DNA of 64,000 bases, taken from NCBI GenBank assembly GCA_940337035.1, contig CALNHX010007523.1, positions 1-64,000 on the forward strand, in the 5' to 3' direction. Source of the DNA: Agriotes lineatus. Lineage: Eukaryota > Arthropoda > Insecta > Coleoptera > Elateridae. Below are positions 12,037 through 23,779 of this stretch, one piece after another. The position numbers and the translations under genes were made by a program. Numbering within the stretch: position 1 is the stretch's first letter; every line of letters starts with the position of its first letter. The notes below the pieces were generated by a model. That model had not been told where the DNA came from. It did not search any database and worked only from the letters and a program-made list of their open reading frames with translations.

Positions 12037-12885
12037 GTGATTCTAGAAAGCATTATTCTTCAAATTGTGTAGTGGCGTGTATTTTATGTCAACTTCCGGC
12101 AAGAGCGTCCTTTAAGTGTTTTGTTTTGTAGCGTTTATTTACTTACGCTTTTGTTGTTGCTTAAGAAACGTGTAATCACTTAGAACTGAACTGTTTCTTG
12201 AAGCAAAGCAAATTTGTTTGACACAATTTGTTAGGTTTGAACGCGATGTTTCCTACTTAAGTTCCCGTGGGTTACAATTTCCGCATAGAAATGATCCCAG
12301 TAGTTAAATGCGCATTATTCAAAGCTTTTAGTTTTTTTAAAAATTATTGTGAAAGGAAATGTTGAATTTGATAGCAAATGTATTTAAATCAGTTTCTATA
12401 ATTTAATAATACTTGCTAGGAGGTAGGAACATGGCCCATGAGATAAGAGTCATTTTAGTAATTTTATTCCACTTTGGGATTTATCAACTCATCTATTTAT
12501 AATATCAAAATAGGTATAACATATCATATCGTAACACAACAGTATATTATACAGTTGTTTGTACGAAGAGGTGCAAGGCTGTGCAGCTGCTTAACTTTTA
12601 AGGTGGTGTGACAGTAATGATTTAAAGGTTAATAAAACATTTATCTTTCATTTAACGAATTGAGTTTGGTCGTAGGAAAAGTATAGTGCTGTTGTGACCG
12701 CATCGCCTATGTTTAGTTATTAAGGCGACTATCCAACAAAATATAAAACAAGTTATTAAATAGTTTGATAACGCACAGACGCATTTTTATTATGTGCTTC
12801 GAAATTCAAGTTATACCTTCAATAAATAAGAGGATTACTTACGTATAACCCATATGCAGTCATTCTCCTTAATATCTGATGACCC
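12037..12885. other. AT-rich stretch, nothing recognised
   Basis: If the candidate exon before it is real, this would be intronic. No repeats or frames of note. Confidence 0.45.
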
Positions 12886-12899
12886 TACGACGATTTGAA

Positions 12900-13075
12900 C
12901 ACGCAGCTGAGCTTGTCAGACAACTTCCTTCAGCGAGGGTATGCAGCCACCGGAGACATCACCTAGACCTTCTGCTGCAATTTGCCTAGCTGGAATGCCA
13001 TCCATAACGAGCAAAAGTCAGCTGCCTTCTGCTGCAGTGAGCAATACTAAACAACCCGAGCTATAAAGCAATTAC
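12900..13075. other. GC-richer open stretch, possible terminal exon
   Basis: On the plus strand a frame without an internal stop reads SFSEGMQPPETSPRPSAAIC, continues through LAGMPSITSKSQLPSAAV, and ends at a TAA near 13063. The minus strand is also open, reading MDGIPARQIAAEGLGDVSGG from an ATG. The motif CCTTCTGCTGCA occurs twice. The stretch stands out in composition, but neither strand shows a known domain, so coding status and strand are undecided. Confidence 0.2.
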
Positions 13076-13079
13076 ACCC

Positions 13080-14435
13080 TCGTCAATTCATACACGAACC
13101 GTTACTCGGCTTGTGCGTAACTTTTTCAACTCAGGCGTAATCTGCGTCTAACAGCTCTTGTTGCGTAATACACCCGGCCCGGTTAATTTTCACAGCCGCG
13201 GTCGCAATCTTGATCTAGTACGGTATTATCAAGCAGGCTTAAAAATTACCGCCCTATGCACTAGCTTGCGATCCAAGCTAACATTGGAAATGCTAGATCG
13301 TTTATCTTTTGTCAAGCTACCCGCGTTTATTTCTTCTGAAATTGACTTCCAAACTGAACAGTGTGTTCATACGTAATTTGCTTTTTTGCCATGGGCGTAT
13401 ATCTTCGTTAAAGAATCATTGTCTTACTGATAGTTTCGACCCTATTCTTAATAGTAAGAGTAACCGGAACAACCCGGGATGTAATGGTTTTCGAATTAGA
13501 AACAAATAACGATTAGGCCCCTTTTCAGCTCAAGTACGTGGTTTTTGAAATTTATTTTTGTCTAGTTTTTCATTTAGGTCTTCCTTTTCATTTTTGTGTT
13601 CATTTTATCTTTCTTATTTGGTGTGCGTCTTTGCGCTTAAAACATCATCTTTTTACTTCGGTGTTCTGCTTGGTCCGAGTGTTTCGTGACCAGCAAGCCG
13701 TTTGGCGTTTCTTGTGGGCCGGTGCAACCCTTCGATTGCCCTATTGACATGTGATACTGGCTAATCTAAACCTTTTAAATTTCATTTGCGCGACGACTTT
13801 CTATGATCTTTGTGCTCACTGTCGTATAGAATCTATTACGGTGAGTTATTAGAACTTGGCGCTTTTCTATTTCATTTCACGATGCTCACGTTAATTAGTG
13901 GTTTAATTGTGTATCCTCTTGCACCTGCGACCCACTCTCCGGCATTTACATGAGCTAGTTCATCATAACAACTTTACTGCGACGTTATTAATGGACATCC
14001 TTCATTGTTATACCACCTCAAAGTTTTAGCACCCTAAAAAAGTTCTGTTCATTTAATCCCTTCTAGCAGTGACAAGTTTTCTTCGGAGGAGAACTATGAC
14101 CTCTGACGCAACCCAGAGTATGAGAATGTCTACAACGAAACACAAAGCATCGACTACTAATATAAATTAATGTATTCTGGAATAACGTTTGATCCTATTT
14201 TATTGTGAAAATATCAAAAATTATACGTATTTTAAATATTTAGAAGTGATGTTATTATGATTAAGTGTAATAATTTAATATCATATAAAAAAGATAAAGT
14301 ATAGTTATACAAATTAAGGCTTCTGCAAGGTTCTGACTACGTACATCATTTTTAATGAAGTGCTGCAAATGAAAAATGATATGATCAGCTTTCTAGCACT
14401 TAAAGTGCGAAGTCACATACCATTCCACTCAATAA
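13080..14435. other. Mixed-composition non-coding stretch
   Basis: Somewhat GC-richer between 13080 and 13260 (for example CACCCGGCCCGGTTAATTTT). Three short chance frames are present. I see no gene, RNA or repeat. Confidence 0.4.
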
Positions 14436-14439
14436 ACAA

Positions 14440-14830
14440 TCGCGAAGGACAAGTAGGAAGGCAGACGCATTAAGCTCCGGCTTCCAATGCTCGATTTGTC
14501 GATACCGCTGTTTAAGGCGCAATTGCTCAATAAAAATTGGAGCAGCTCCATTACACAAGTTATACCGGGTAAATGACTAAAATAAAAGCGTGTTGCTCCG
14601 TGTAATAAAGATAATCAGTAGTAGAGCGTTTGAGAGCAAAGAGCCGCTCGGCTCGGCGCAGGGAGGTATATTTAGGGCATCTCCGCTATTAATCAGGTCT
14701 ATGGCGCATTATATTCCATAGCTTCTGTGCCTGTGCCCATGCCCATGTTGCCGTGATGGATGAAGCCATTACTGGGACAAGGCGCTTTCATGCCGACACC
14801 ACCACGATTTCGTCTTAATGCGCGATTATT
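14440..14830. promoter_or_regulatory. GC-richer island, possible cis-regulatory sequence
   Basis: The island rises out of AT-rich flanks and has no sustained frame. It contains clustered homeodomain-type words (CTATTAATCAGG, GATAATCAG), the palindrome-like GGAGCAGCTCC, and GAGCCGCTCGGCTCGGCGCA. Unique, balanced-composition DNA of this kind inside a TE-rich region can be conserved regulatory sequence. That is inference; nothing in the sequence proves function. Confidence 0.2.
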
Positions 14831-15887
14831 GCTACAGTATAGGAAATTGCAGAGTTGGAAACTATTCCGCTTTAATTTATTTACGATTTGAGCTGCTTGA
14901 CTTTTAATAAAACAATTAATTTGAAGACAAGGTTAATCGTTTTAAAAATTACTGTTTAGAAATGCTAACTTTTTAAAATTGCAAAGTGAATAATATCGCA
15001 CAAACAATCCGACCACGAATAGGGATACAAAATTCTGTGTATTTCTCCATTTCTAGAATGACGAAAATTGAAGTAATTTAATTTGCGATGTAAAATTGAA
15101 TGTATTATTATCATTATCACCACGACACATCATTGAAATTATTACTAATAAACTAATTCAAACAAAATTATCATGACCGCTTTTCCGAGCTGATCATCCT
15201 AATGCAGAATACGTCATCATCAACCTGTGGTCCCAATTTCTCGCATTTTCTTTGCACTCCCTCTGATAGTATCTTATTGAAATTTCTGAATAATATTTTT
15301 CAGAAGTTTTATGGAGTTTGTGTAGAATTCGCAAAGGATTTCTTCAGAATCTGATCGGTGGAGAGAAAGAAAAAAATGTTGTATTACTCTCATTAAATAT
15401 TGATAAAAACCTTAACATTATCAACTTTTTAAATAATTGATAAACACTATTGAGATTAGATGGCCTTGGGATTGTGAGAAATTATATTTGGAACAGGATC
15501 ATCTTTTCCTGAAACCATGATGTTCTTCTTTAGATTTATTTAGGGTTTTTTGGAAGTTTTAATGCTTTATCTTGTGTTTTGTAAACATCGTATGAAGCAT
15601 TCATGAAATTTTCTTGCCATCACGTTTGATCTTCCTAATTTCTCAAGTATCAGCAGTGTTCAGACTGAGAGGTTGCAGATATCTTATTCAGCTTTACTTC
15701 CCTCGTCTAAAAGACGAAGAAGGTATTATAATCTTGAAAAAATAACATTTCGAGATTTCTTCAGATCTCCATGATAAAGAACAAGAGGTTTTGGACGCAA
15801 CATATAAAGAAAGAGCACCTCAAAAATTTAATTCTGTTTATTTTATCTTTAACTGAGCGATAGACAAAATTTATCATTTGCATATAG
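14831..15887. other. AT-rich stretch, nothing recognised
   Basis: No coding frame or repeat that I can support. A fair branch-point and acceptor context (AACTGAGC, then CATTTGCATATAG) lies at its right edge, leading into the next candidate exon. Confidence 0.4.
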
Positions 15888-16075
15888 CTCAAGTTTTATC
15901 CCTGACGAAAATGGGACCCAACAGATACAGGATAAATAATGTAAGCGACGAAAAGATGAAACAAATAAATGCAGTGTATTTAATGGAGCTGCATCGCAAA
16001 AATCTGAACGTTTCCCGGTGGCACTGTGGGGTGAGCGAGATCATAATCGCAAGCAATGAAGTTAGAATCTCGCCG
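15888..16075 (+). CDS. Candidate internal exon, protein family unknown
   Basis: From the acceptor-like CATATAG (ends 15887) a frame reads QVLSLTKMGPNRYRINNVSD, then EKMKQINAVYLMELHRKNLN, then VSRWHCGVSEIIIASNEVRI and SP. It ends at a donor-like CCG followed by GTAATG. The segment is visibly GC-richer than both flanks and uses varied, non-repetitive codons. The phases implied are phase 1 at the start and phase 0 at the end. No homologous family is recognised, and this exon would not splice in frame directly to the candidate at 11888-12036. It may be a genuine exon or an unrecognised TE fragment. Confidence 0.4.
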
Positions 16076-16423
16076 GTAATGTTTTTTATTTGGAAAACCA
16101 TGCATTTTGCATTATCAAGTATTTTCTTTTATTGTTTCAGAATTATTACCGGCGCAAATATATTTTTATTCCTATTTTTTTTAAACTGTTAGTGTAACAA
16201 CGTCTACTTAGGAGGGACGTTCCGAGTAAAGTTTTTTATAATTTTTTTATTAAAAATTAAATATTTCATTTAATAACGGCAAACCTTTACTTCTAGCACT
16301 TTCTATTTAATTGTCTTTTTGCTGTTTTATAATGATTTCCTTAATCTTCGTTCATTTATAGCTTTCCACTAATAACTTTCAATTATCCATGTTTATTTAA
16401 TCTATTGCATATGCCTCAAGTAA
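16076..16423. other. AT-rich spacer
   Basis: Nothing recognised between the candidate exon and the Penelope-like relic. Confidence 0.5.
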
Positions 16424-17200
16424 TTTATCAAGAAGTACGTAGACGATCTTATTTTATCCATTCCATCAGATGGTGTAGAAGAGGTCCTACAAGTTTTTAA
16501 TAGCTCTCACAGCCATAGTAAATTCACTATTGAAAAGGAAAAAGGCAACTCCGTCTTTTTTCTTGACGCAAAAGTTATAAGAGCCCCTGACAACACCATT
16601 ATGTTGGACAGATATCAAAAAGTACTAATTCAAGCAGAAACTTTAATTATTTTTCTTACCACCTTATGAAAATTAAAATTCACTTTATTTTAGCACTTAA
16701 ACTGATTGCTTCAAAAGAATATAAATAAATTATATAGAATCTTAAAAGAAAACTCCCGCCCCTCCGGTTTAATAAAAAAGCTTTGGTATAGTCGCAATAC
16801 CAATATTAATAACTCAGAAACTCCCAACCAGGGATCCAGCGAAATTAAAAAATACAAATGTTTTCGTTATATAAACCATATAATGAATAGATGAGTCAAC
16901 ATTCTTAAAGAGGTAGAAGTAAACATAGCAAAGGGTAGTGGTTTACTAATCAAAAATTGGCTTTACAACTTAAGTATAAGGTCCTTATAATGCAGAAATG
17001 CAATGTACTGTATAAAATTCATTGTTTTAACTGTAGGAACACAATTTTCCTTAAAATGTGTCAAATACATCAAAATAGTATGAATTTTAGAACTGCTTTC
17101 GAAAATCTATATCTATACTGCTATATTTACAAATACGCAACAGTTGGTATTAGAGCCTTTGAAATTAAATAAGTTCATTTATAAAAAAAATTATTGGGCT
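16424..17200 (+). pseudogene. Penelope-like retroelement, 3' part, degenerate
   Basis: The frame from 16424 reads FIKKYVDDLILSIPSDGVEE, which holds the RT catalytic motif YVDD. It continues FTIEKEKGNSVFFLDAKVIR as in Penelope-like RTs. After a frameshift near 16618 the expected KSTNSSRNFNYFSYH follows, then further shifts to KLYRILKENSRP and finally MQKCNVLYKIHCFNC, which fits the approach to the GIY-YIG endonuclease domain. The GIY-YIG core itself has decayed. The element lacks everything upstream of the YVDD motif, so it is 5'-truncated and inactive. Assignment to the Penelope group is firm at the level of motif order. Confidence 0.8.
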
Positions 17201-17799
17201 GATGAGAAATGAGTTCTTACAATTCATAAAAACAATTAATAAACGATTTTAAAAACTAGCAAAAGTCTCAATATTGAAAATTTGTATACAGAATAAAAGG
17301 TCCTTTTACAAAAAAAAATACAACATTATGCATTTACAACGAAATTCATAAGGTAAAAACTTGCCCCTTAGTCAACAGCAATAGAAAAATCTTTGGAACA
17401 AAGCAGAAATTTAAGCTGTACTCTTAAATGGATCATACGTACTACAAACATTTGCAACAGAAAGTTTTAAATGCGTTTGAATGACATGGAATTACTTTAT
17501 GTGCGACCATAAACAATAGTGTGAGAATAAACAATAGTGTAGTGCTAAGCATATGTTGTCAATCAGCAGGAACAATTGGTAAACCACGAACAGATCACAG
17601 TACACCCGAAGATCACGATGGCATCACTACAAAGGAAACTCCATGTCCGAACGAGCTGATCGATAGCTTCGGGTTAGTTTTCGAGCAATTTCCAAAGTGG
17701 TAAAGGAGCACCTAACACAGATACAAAACCATGGTGAAGGTGTGGTAATCATGTAAACAGATAAGCCCATTAGAAGTACGGAAATGGCGTGGTTACTAA
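17201..17799. other. AT-rich spacer, possibly the tail of the Penelope-like element
   Basis: The first part may be decayed GIY-YIG-encoding sequence in mixed frames. A short frame at 17521-17703 shows no domain. Confidence 0.3.
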
Positions 17800-18097
17800 T
17801 TATTAGTAGCTTCAGCGTACTTATGCGAACGTTTTGTCCGTCCGTCCGTCCGTCCGGATCGCCTGTAACTTTCGAACGGCTACAGATATCGAAATTTTGA
17901 AAGGGGGCAAAGTTGTTGCTAAGGTCCCGAGCACTTTCATGCGCTATTTGGTTTTGGCTTTCCACTTTGCAAAATTTCCAAGCATTGTAGCACAGTGGCG
18001 GTTTGTCCACTTGGCGCCATCTACAGAAGCTCGGTGGTCACGTTTTGAACTACACATTCTGAAGCTACTCGTTAGACCTGTCCTTGAGCAGTTTATT
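17800..18097 (+). repeat. Dispersed repeat, copy A, with (GTCC)n
   Basis: The repeat begins TTATTAGTAGCTTCAGCG, carries a GTCCGTCCGTCCGTCC tract, and ends TTGAGCAGTTTATT. The same sequence recurs inverted at 28371-28619 with high similarity. A frame is open through both copies (IACNFRTATDIEILKGGKVV and PSTFMRY are shared), but it matches no domain that I know. Copy A carries 57 bp absent from copy B, an in-frame difference of 19 codons. The class is unknown. The sharp shared ends argue for a transposed unit. Confidence 0.75.
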
Positions 18098-18529
18098 GTA
18101 TCTTGCATTGCTGAAATAAAGTCAATTTCCGATATAACCAGTTTGACTGAAAATTGCATTGCAGCTCCGTCGTCTTATAACTCAGCAACATGTACATAAA
18201 ATTTAAGATTACATGGACAATTAGTGTAATAATTACTTAAGTTGTAGGTTTTGCGTCGGTATTAATTTTCCTTGTGGAACCTTGTGTTGTGACCGATGCG
18301 CAATTATTTATAACTGTCATTTAGGTCAATGTGACAAATTGCAGCGCATCACAGCCACTTGAATAACGTTTTTGGGCGCCCCTAAATTAAGGTATAAAAA
18401 GGAATTGCGATTTTTAGCGTCACCTTGAAGTCAATGACGTAAAAGCGATGTTGGTTGGAGTCTTGAAGCCTTACAAAATTCCGAAGCAATTAGTGTCAAC
18501 AAGTAAATATAATTAGAATTGAACCGTAT
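18098..18529. other. Non-coding stretch
   Basis: Nothing recognised. Composition is close to the window average. Confidence 0.45.
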
Positions 18530-18576
18530 CTATAAATGTACCAATACAGCAAAGTTTTGGTGTGACACAATAATAC

Positions 18577-18784
18577 CTTGATTTCCAAAATTGGGGTGTG
18601 TGCGGGTGTGCAAGTGAAAATCAATAAGAGTTAGATATATGGCACGAATTGTAAGCGAGTCCTTGAGATTCCTGGACACCGTTGAACTAGGCACGGCAAG
18701 CAGATGGAAGAGCCAACACAACACAAAGACAACTGCGCCGACCATCTTTAATACAGCTTCTAGGCCGAATAACGAGACTCCCAT
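18577..18784 (-). CDS. Candidate first coding exon with signal-peptide-like N-terminus
   Basis: On the minus strand an ATG at 18784 opens a frame reading MGVSLFGLEAVLKMVGAVVF followed by VLCWLFHLLAVPSS. This is a hydrophobic stretch with small residues after it, as in a secretory signal peptide or membrane anchor. Upstream sequence is GC-richer than average, with CG dinucleotides. The frame runs on to 18530, but a good donor (ATCAAG then GTATTA) at 18577/18576 would end an exon earlier, after NPFGN-like residues (PNFGNQ). I do not recognise the product. Hydrophobic chance frames are common, so this is only a candidate. Confidence 0.25.
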
Positions 18785-20085
18785 TTTATAGCTGTGGCGT
18801 TCGCTTGGCCAGTGGCGAAGCGCACGGTAGACGATACATTTTTTCTATTCAAATTAGTTCGCGGAATTGTGAAGTGCTGCTGACAAAAATTGAAATGACT
18901 CTCTTTAAGAAGCAACATTGTTAGTAATTAACGTTAGAAGTCAGTCCTTTAATTTTTCCTTGTAAATTACTACGATCCACGAAATAACTACCAAATTGTT
19001 GTTTGTGATTAGAAAATTCAGAATTTTTATTAAATTTATTATTTATGAACCCTTAGATACAACGTTTCACTTATTGAGTGCAATGCCAGACTATCATAAA
19101 ATTGTGGTAACATAAATAAATTATGCTCGTGATATCTTGAGTAACGAAGCTTCGTCCAGCATTTCTTTTTGAGCATTTAGCAAATAAGGCAAGTACAGTC
19201 CACATTTTATCTATAGCAGCAAGTTCTCCAGCATTTATTTTTTGTGCAGTAAATTGTGCGGTAATTAATAAAAAAGTAAAAGCAAAAATTGTAAAGAATA
19301 GCAGTTTTATATTTTTCGTTTTTAAAGTATTGCATTCCAGAGGTTTTTAATTTCTTACGAACGCTTTATGATACATTTTAGCTGCTAGAGGTTTTTCAAT
19401 ATCTTGCAACACTGTAATGTATTGTTCCTAAGTAAAGAGTTCTAAGCACTGCCTTATTATCGTACAATACCATTAAACATTTTCTAAACTTTATTTGTAA
19501 TTGTAGTGTTCATATCAAAAACTAACATAGTTCTTTTTTCCACCAAAAGTTTCATTTTGTATACATTTCTTTTAATTTATATAAAATAAATTCAACTATA
19601 AAGATTTTATATAGCAGAAACACAGGTGACCTTTGCATAAAGTAGCCACAGGTAATTCTTCTTTAATATATACAACATTACAGAGGAAGTTTACTTTTAC
19701 AATCGTTTTATGGCTTTTCCAAAAATGCCCGTAATAGATTAGCTGTTTTTTTACTAAATCAGGAAATCCTATTCCTTTTACAGGAAGAATATAACATAAA
19801 GGATGTTCTGGTTGAACGCCATTGACCTACAGTAGCAGAATAAAGTTATCAGTAGTTGTTATAGTACATCTGATTTGTTTTGTTACTAAAACACTGTAGA
19901 TAGTTTTCTACACTGTAGATATACTGACGTAGAAATGTGCATTACGTAAAATGGATTGCTGGAAATACAAGTAATCTCAGAATTTATCTTGAAACCAAGA
20001 TTAAATCCGATTTTTTTTTATTTACAAGGCAGCTGCTGTTTATAGATATATTAATTCCTCTTTTTTAAAATATTTTTAAAAATTA
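18785..20085. other. AT-rich stretch, nothing recognised
   Basis: Only short chance frames. No repeat ends or RNA features seen. Confidence 0.45.
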
Positions 20086-20089
20086 TATT

Positions 20090-20830
20090 GGTGCAATGGC
20101 TACAGCTAATCTCAACATAAAATTAAACCTGCAAAATTTGGAACAACACACTAGAAAAATTGGACGACAAAAAAAGGCAAGCCCCGAGTAATTATAATTA
20201 GTTTTACTAATTACAAATATAGGGAGATGGTTATCTCTAACAAGAAGCTGTTGCGTAACGCTGGGATTGTTATGAAGGAAGCTCTCCAACGATCGATGAA
20301 AGCTGTTGCAAAAAGCACAGAAACTAGCTGATAGAGGTAAAGCTTGGTCGAGAGACAGTAAAATATTTGTTAATAACAATGATTCGATAATATTTCTTAA
20401 CTCCTATAATGGTTTTAACAAGGTTTTTGAACAAATCCTCACACGTAAGTAACTTATGTTCTAAACTAAATTATATTATGCATTTTCGTGTTTGCTTTAG
20501 TCTATAAGTTACCATAAAATTAATTTGATGACGCTAATAATTTGTCGTTTTTATAGGTTTTTCCTCTGCATTATTAATTTATTATTATTACTAAATGCTT
20601 AAAATACGTCGTTTCTCATATATGAATTGATTTTTGAGGCCTATCAACGTTCTTGCTGTACTCTTAAAAATCATAGAAAGAGTAATTGAATAGCAATTAC
20701 GAAAGCATCTGGACGAAAATAGAATACTTCCTAAAGGGCATTCAGGCTTTAGGAAAGGTTGGAAGATTTTGCGGTAATCTGGTAATCGCAACTTACATTA
20801 AAGGAAGATACCTAGAAAACGGTTAATTGT
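20090..20830 (+). pseudogene. Degenerate LINE with endonuclease-side and RT fragments
   Basis: Around 20190-20320 a frame reads IIISFTNYKYREMVISNKKL and then LRNAGIVMKEAL. This resembles a segment common in insect LINE open reading frames, near an RRM-like or post-endonuclease region. After a shift the expected KLADRGKAWSRDSKIFVNNN follows. At 20627 an RT-type block appears: RPINVLAVLLKIIERVIE, a stop, QLRKHLDENRILPKGHSGFR. This is the RPIS.LP..SKI.E.....L..... Q.GFR motif of Jockey, I and R1-type reverse transcriptases. Both blocks are on the same strand and probably derive from one element, with a large internal deletion. Inactive. Confidence 0.6.
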
Positions 20831-22435
20831 TATACTACAAAGAAAGAGCCAATATAAGAAGACAGTTCCTCGTACGGGATTAAAGGTTCGAGGCTGTAAT
20901 GAGTAAAGAAAAAGGTACATAAGTAATTGAAGTAAACCTATGACGTGTACACTCAGTCATAACAGCTTAACGTATGTATTTTAATTGAAATAAAAGCTTA
21001 CCATACGAATAAACCAAATGGAAGGCACGTCGAAAATACACATAAAATTGTTGTATATAAGCGAATGGTAAATCTGGAATCAAAAGGTAAATTAAGTAAC
21101 CTAGGTTCATAAACTTATTCACACCAATAGTGTGCCACAAAATTAGTTAAAGTGATGCAAGGTTGTAACTTATCTGTCGAATTCAGCTCTGAAAAGATAG
21201 GGCGCGATTAGCAACCAAATGCGGAGCGCTTCTGGGAAAACTTACTTCAGGTTTAAATCGGCTTAGCCATCAATCTCTAATCTCAAGTAGCGTAAATTGG
21301 AGGTACTGACTTATATAAAATCACCTAAAATGATATGAAAAGTGCAAACTGGCTAACATGTGTTCAAACGCGAAACTTATAAACAAAACCCACCCACAAA
21401 ACTGTTTCCAAATCCCACCCACTATTACCAATAATAGGATTGATAAAATAACAGATATAAACCTCCATAAAGGCCAGACACGAACTTTTAGTAAATTTTA
21501 CTGGTAACTGTGAACGTCGAAGATAAGGTGACAAGGAGAGCCATTCAATTGAAAAAAATCGAGTCGATAAGCAGTATCACTACCAGAGTGGGGCGAAATA
21601 ACCCTAGAAAGCATGACCGCACAGGGAAGCACTCTATGACTCAAAGCGGTAAGACAAATGGCGAAATAGGGTTGACAAAACGTAACACCCAAAAAAATGT
21701 ATAAAAAGGTAGCACAGTACGAAATAACACGCGCGGATACGATTAGAGAAGACAAATAATGTTATAACGGAAATGAACATTGCGAGTAAAGTCACACTGG
21801 CGAAACAGGAGACACTGCCTAAGGCCATAGATTAGAGCAATCCAGATTCAATAAATATACTAGAAATTACAAACAAAATATGCACATAGCAAACATCAAA
21901 ACGTTAAAACAAACGTCTCTTTTGAAACATGTAGAAAACAGTTAAAGTTGATTAAATATAATTCCACATTCAGATAGGTCTTACAAAATCAGAAAACATC
22001 ACATTCCTCGGGAACAAGAAATGCGATAATCCAAACCAAACATAACGACAACTAAATTTGACCTTAACAGTAGCAGGCAACCATTTCTTTTAACAAAATC
22101 TAGCAATTAAGTATCTTCTAAAATGTGAAGAAGAATATTACGGCTAAAATTAGGGGATAAAGAAACAGATGACTAGTACGTTAAAACGTACGTAACAGCG
22201 CGTCTTCTCCTCTCTTTGATGTAAAGGTATTAGGAATTTTATCCTCTATTTTGAAGGGAATACCTGTACCGAACAATACCATGACTATTACTTTCAGATT
22301 TGTCGTGCTGTTATATTTCCCTGGCGACTCGTTTTAATGTTCTTCCTTATACTTTTTTCATATCTAACTCAAATTTTTCTTTTTTTAAAAGCTTCCTTGA
22401 CTTAACAGCCTCCGTGTAACTCCGTCATATTCAAT
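20831..22435. other. Non-coding stretch with possible decayed retroelement
   Basis: A + strand frame at 21510-21704 and a phrase near 22120 (RRILRLKLGDKETDD) hint at an old LINE, but no frame is long or conserved enough to call. Confidence 0.3.
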
Positions 22436-22439
22436 ACAG

Positions 22440-23260
22440 TTTGCAATAATAACATCTTATGCAAATTAGGAGCCGACGAAAGCTAGCGATGGCGGCATTG
22501 TGCTCAATTTATAAAAAGCCATAGATAAACATCAAAGCGGAGGTCAAAGTTCTCGTTTTCGGAAGATTGTTTAGGTAGCAGGCAAATATTAAGATTTATT
22601 GATACTAATTTTTGGCGAGGCGGCCTTTTAATTCTTCTAATCCGGTCAAAGTTCAAACAAATAATTCTATATTCACGTCCGGGTTTATTTATGCAGAGCC
22701 GCTCCTCGTATTCGGGATTTTTGACCCAAATTAGAAGCAGCAGGTAGAAGTCCGCGTACAGGTGCAGCAATTATGCACATGTTCTGTGCACACCCGCGCC
22801 TGGCTCACTAGATCGCCGTAAATTTGCAATTCGCCATGCACAGCCGCCGCGGGATTAGTCGCCGCTACACTGTAAAAATACCTGTCCAAACGGCGTATTT
22901 ATTGCGGGTTAATCGCTTTATTCTCTCTTCTTTCGCCGAGCCACCTACAGCACATTATTTTGTATTTAATATACTTAATAACTTAGCCATAGATGTTCCT
23001 TTTTTCGTAGGCGTCATTAATAACGATTATTGTGCAGGTGGATGAGAGTAATGTTGAAATAAAGACGGTAAATAACCGCGTGTGCAGAGGCCCAAGAAAT
23101 GCTAAATCGTGCTATATTTCGCTATGCACTCGGGATTAATGGTAGCCAAGTCGCTCTCGCAGACCCCAGGCGATCACGTTTATACCGCGTTCATTAAGAT
23201 GAATACCTAATTCATTCAAACTACAGTAATTTCAGGCCTGAAATTGAGAATTTCCGATAC
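22440..23260. promoter_or_regulatory. GC-richer island with homeodomain-type words
   Basis: The island is unlike its AT-rich surroundings and has no coding frame that I trust. It contains GTTTATTTATGCAGAG, GTATTTATTGCGGGTTAATC, GTACAGGTGCAGCAATTATG and CGCCGCGGGATTA (22845-22857). The last 13-mer occurs again, identically, in another island at 38249-38261. Such clusters suggest developmental enhancer DNA. This is inference from composition and motif content only. Confidence 0.25.
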
Positions 23261-23775
23261 TTTATATCCGTCACTCGGTTTAATTCTGCTCAATTGAGTA
23301 ATTATATTGTTACGAACAAAAATTGCGGTATCACTCTACAAAAACCCATGGTAGACTGATTATCAATTAATCTTATCTTTCTAATTCAAAGTTAATATTC
23401 CTGCATTGCTTTTTCTTCTTTTTCTTCTTTCTCTATACAAATTACGGCATTGAAACATCCAACTAGATTCGGGACTTAGTTGCACTCTTGCTACTAGTAT
23501 AAGTTCCCTCGTCTCTTCCTTGATATATTTTCCAATTTTACTCGAAATGTCTATCTTTCTGCAATTATTTCGTGTTTTTCAGTACTATTCTTCTCCTTCA
23601 GCGATTAGAAATTTTGCAGCATGATAGCTGTCCTTTTTCAGTTTTCTCTACATCTAATTACTAGTTCACACGTAACTTTTCATGCATGTTCTATTTCAAA
23701 TAAAGTAATTAGATCGTTCTCTTCATTTTCTGTCTCATAGCATGGAAATTTATTACATTTGTTTTCCGACCATAA
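23261..23775. other. AT-rich spacer
   Basis: A TTCTTTTTCTTCTTTCTC pyrimidine tract lies near 23410. No gene seen. Confidence 0.45.
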
Positions 23776-23779
23776 GTCG

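Noticed and set aside
17834..18199. 121-residue frame in the dispersed repeat as a host gene
   Set aside because: Its inverted second copy at 28.4 kb shows that it is part of a repeat. Constraint is untested, so it is kept only as a finding.
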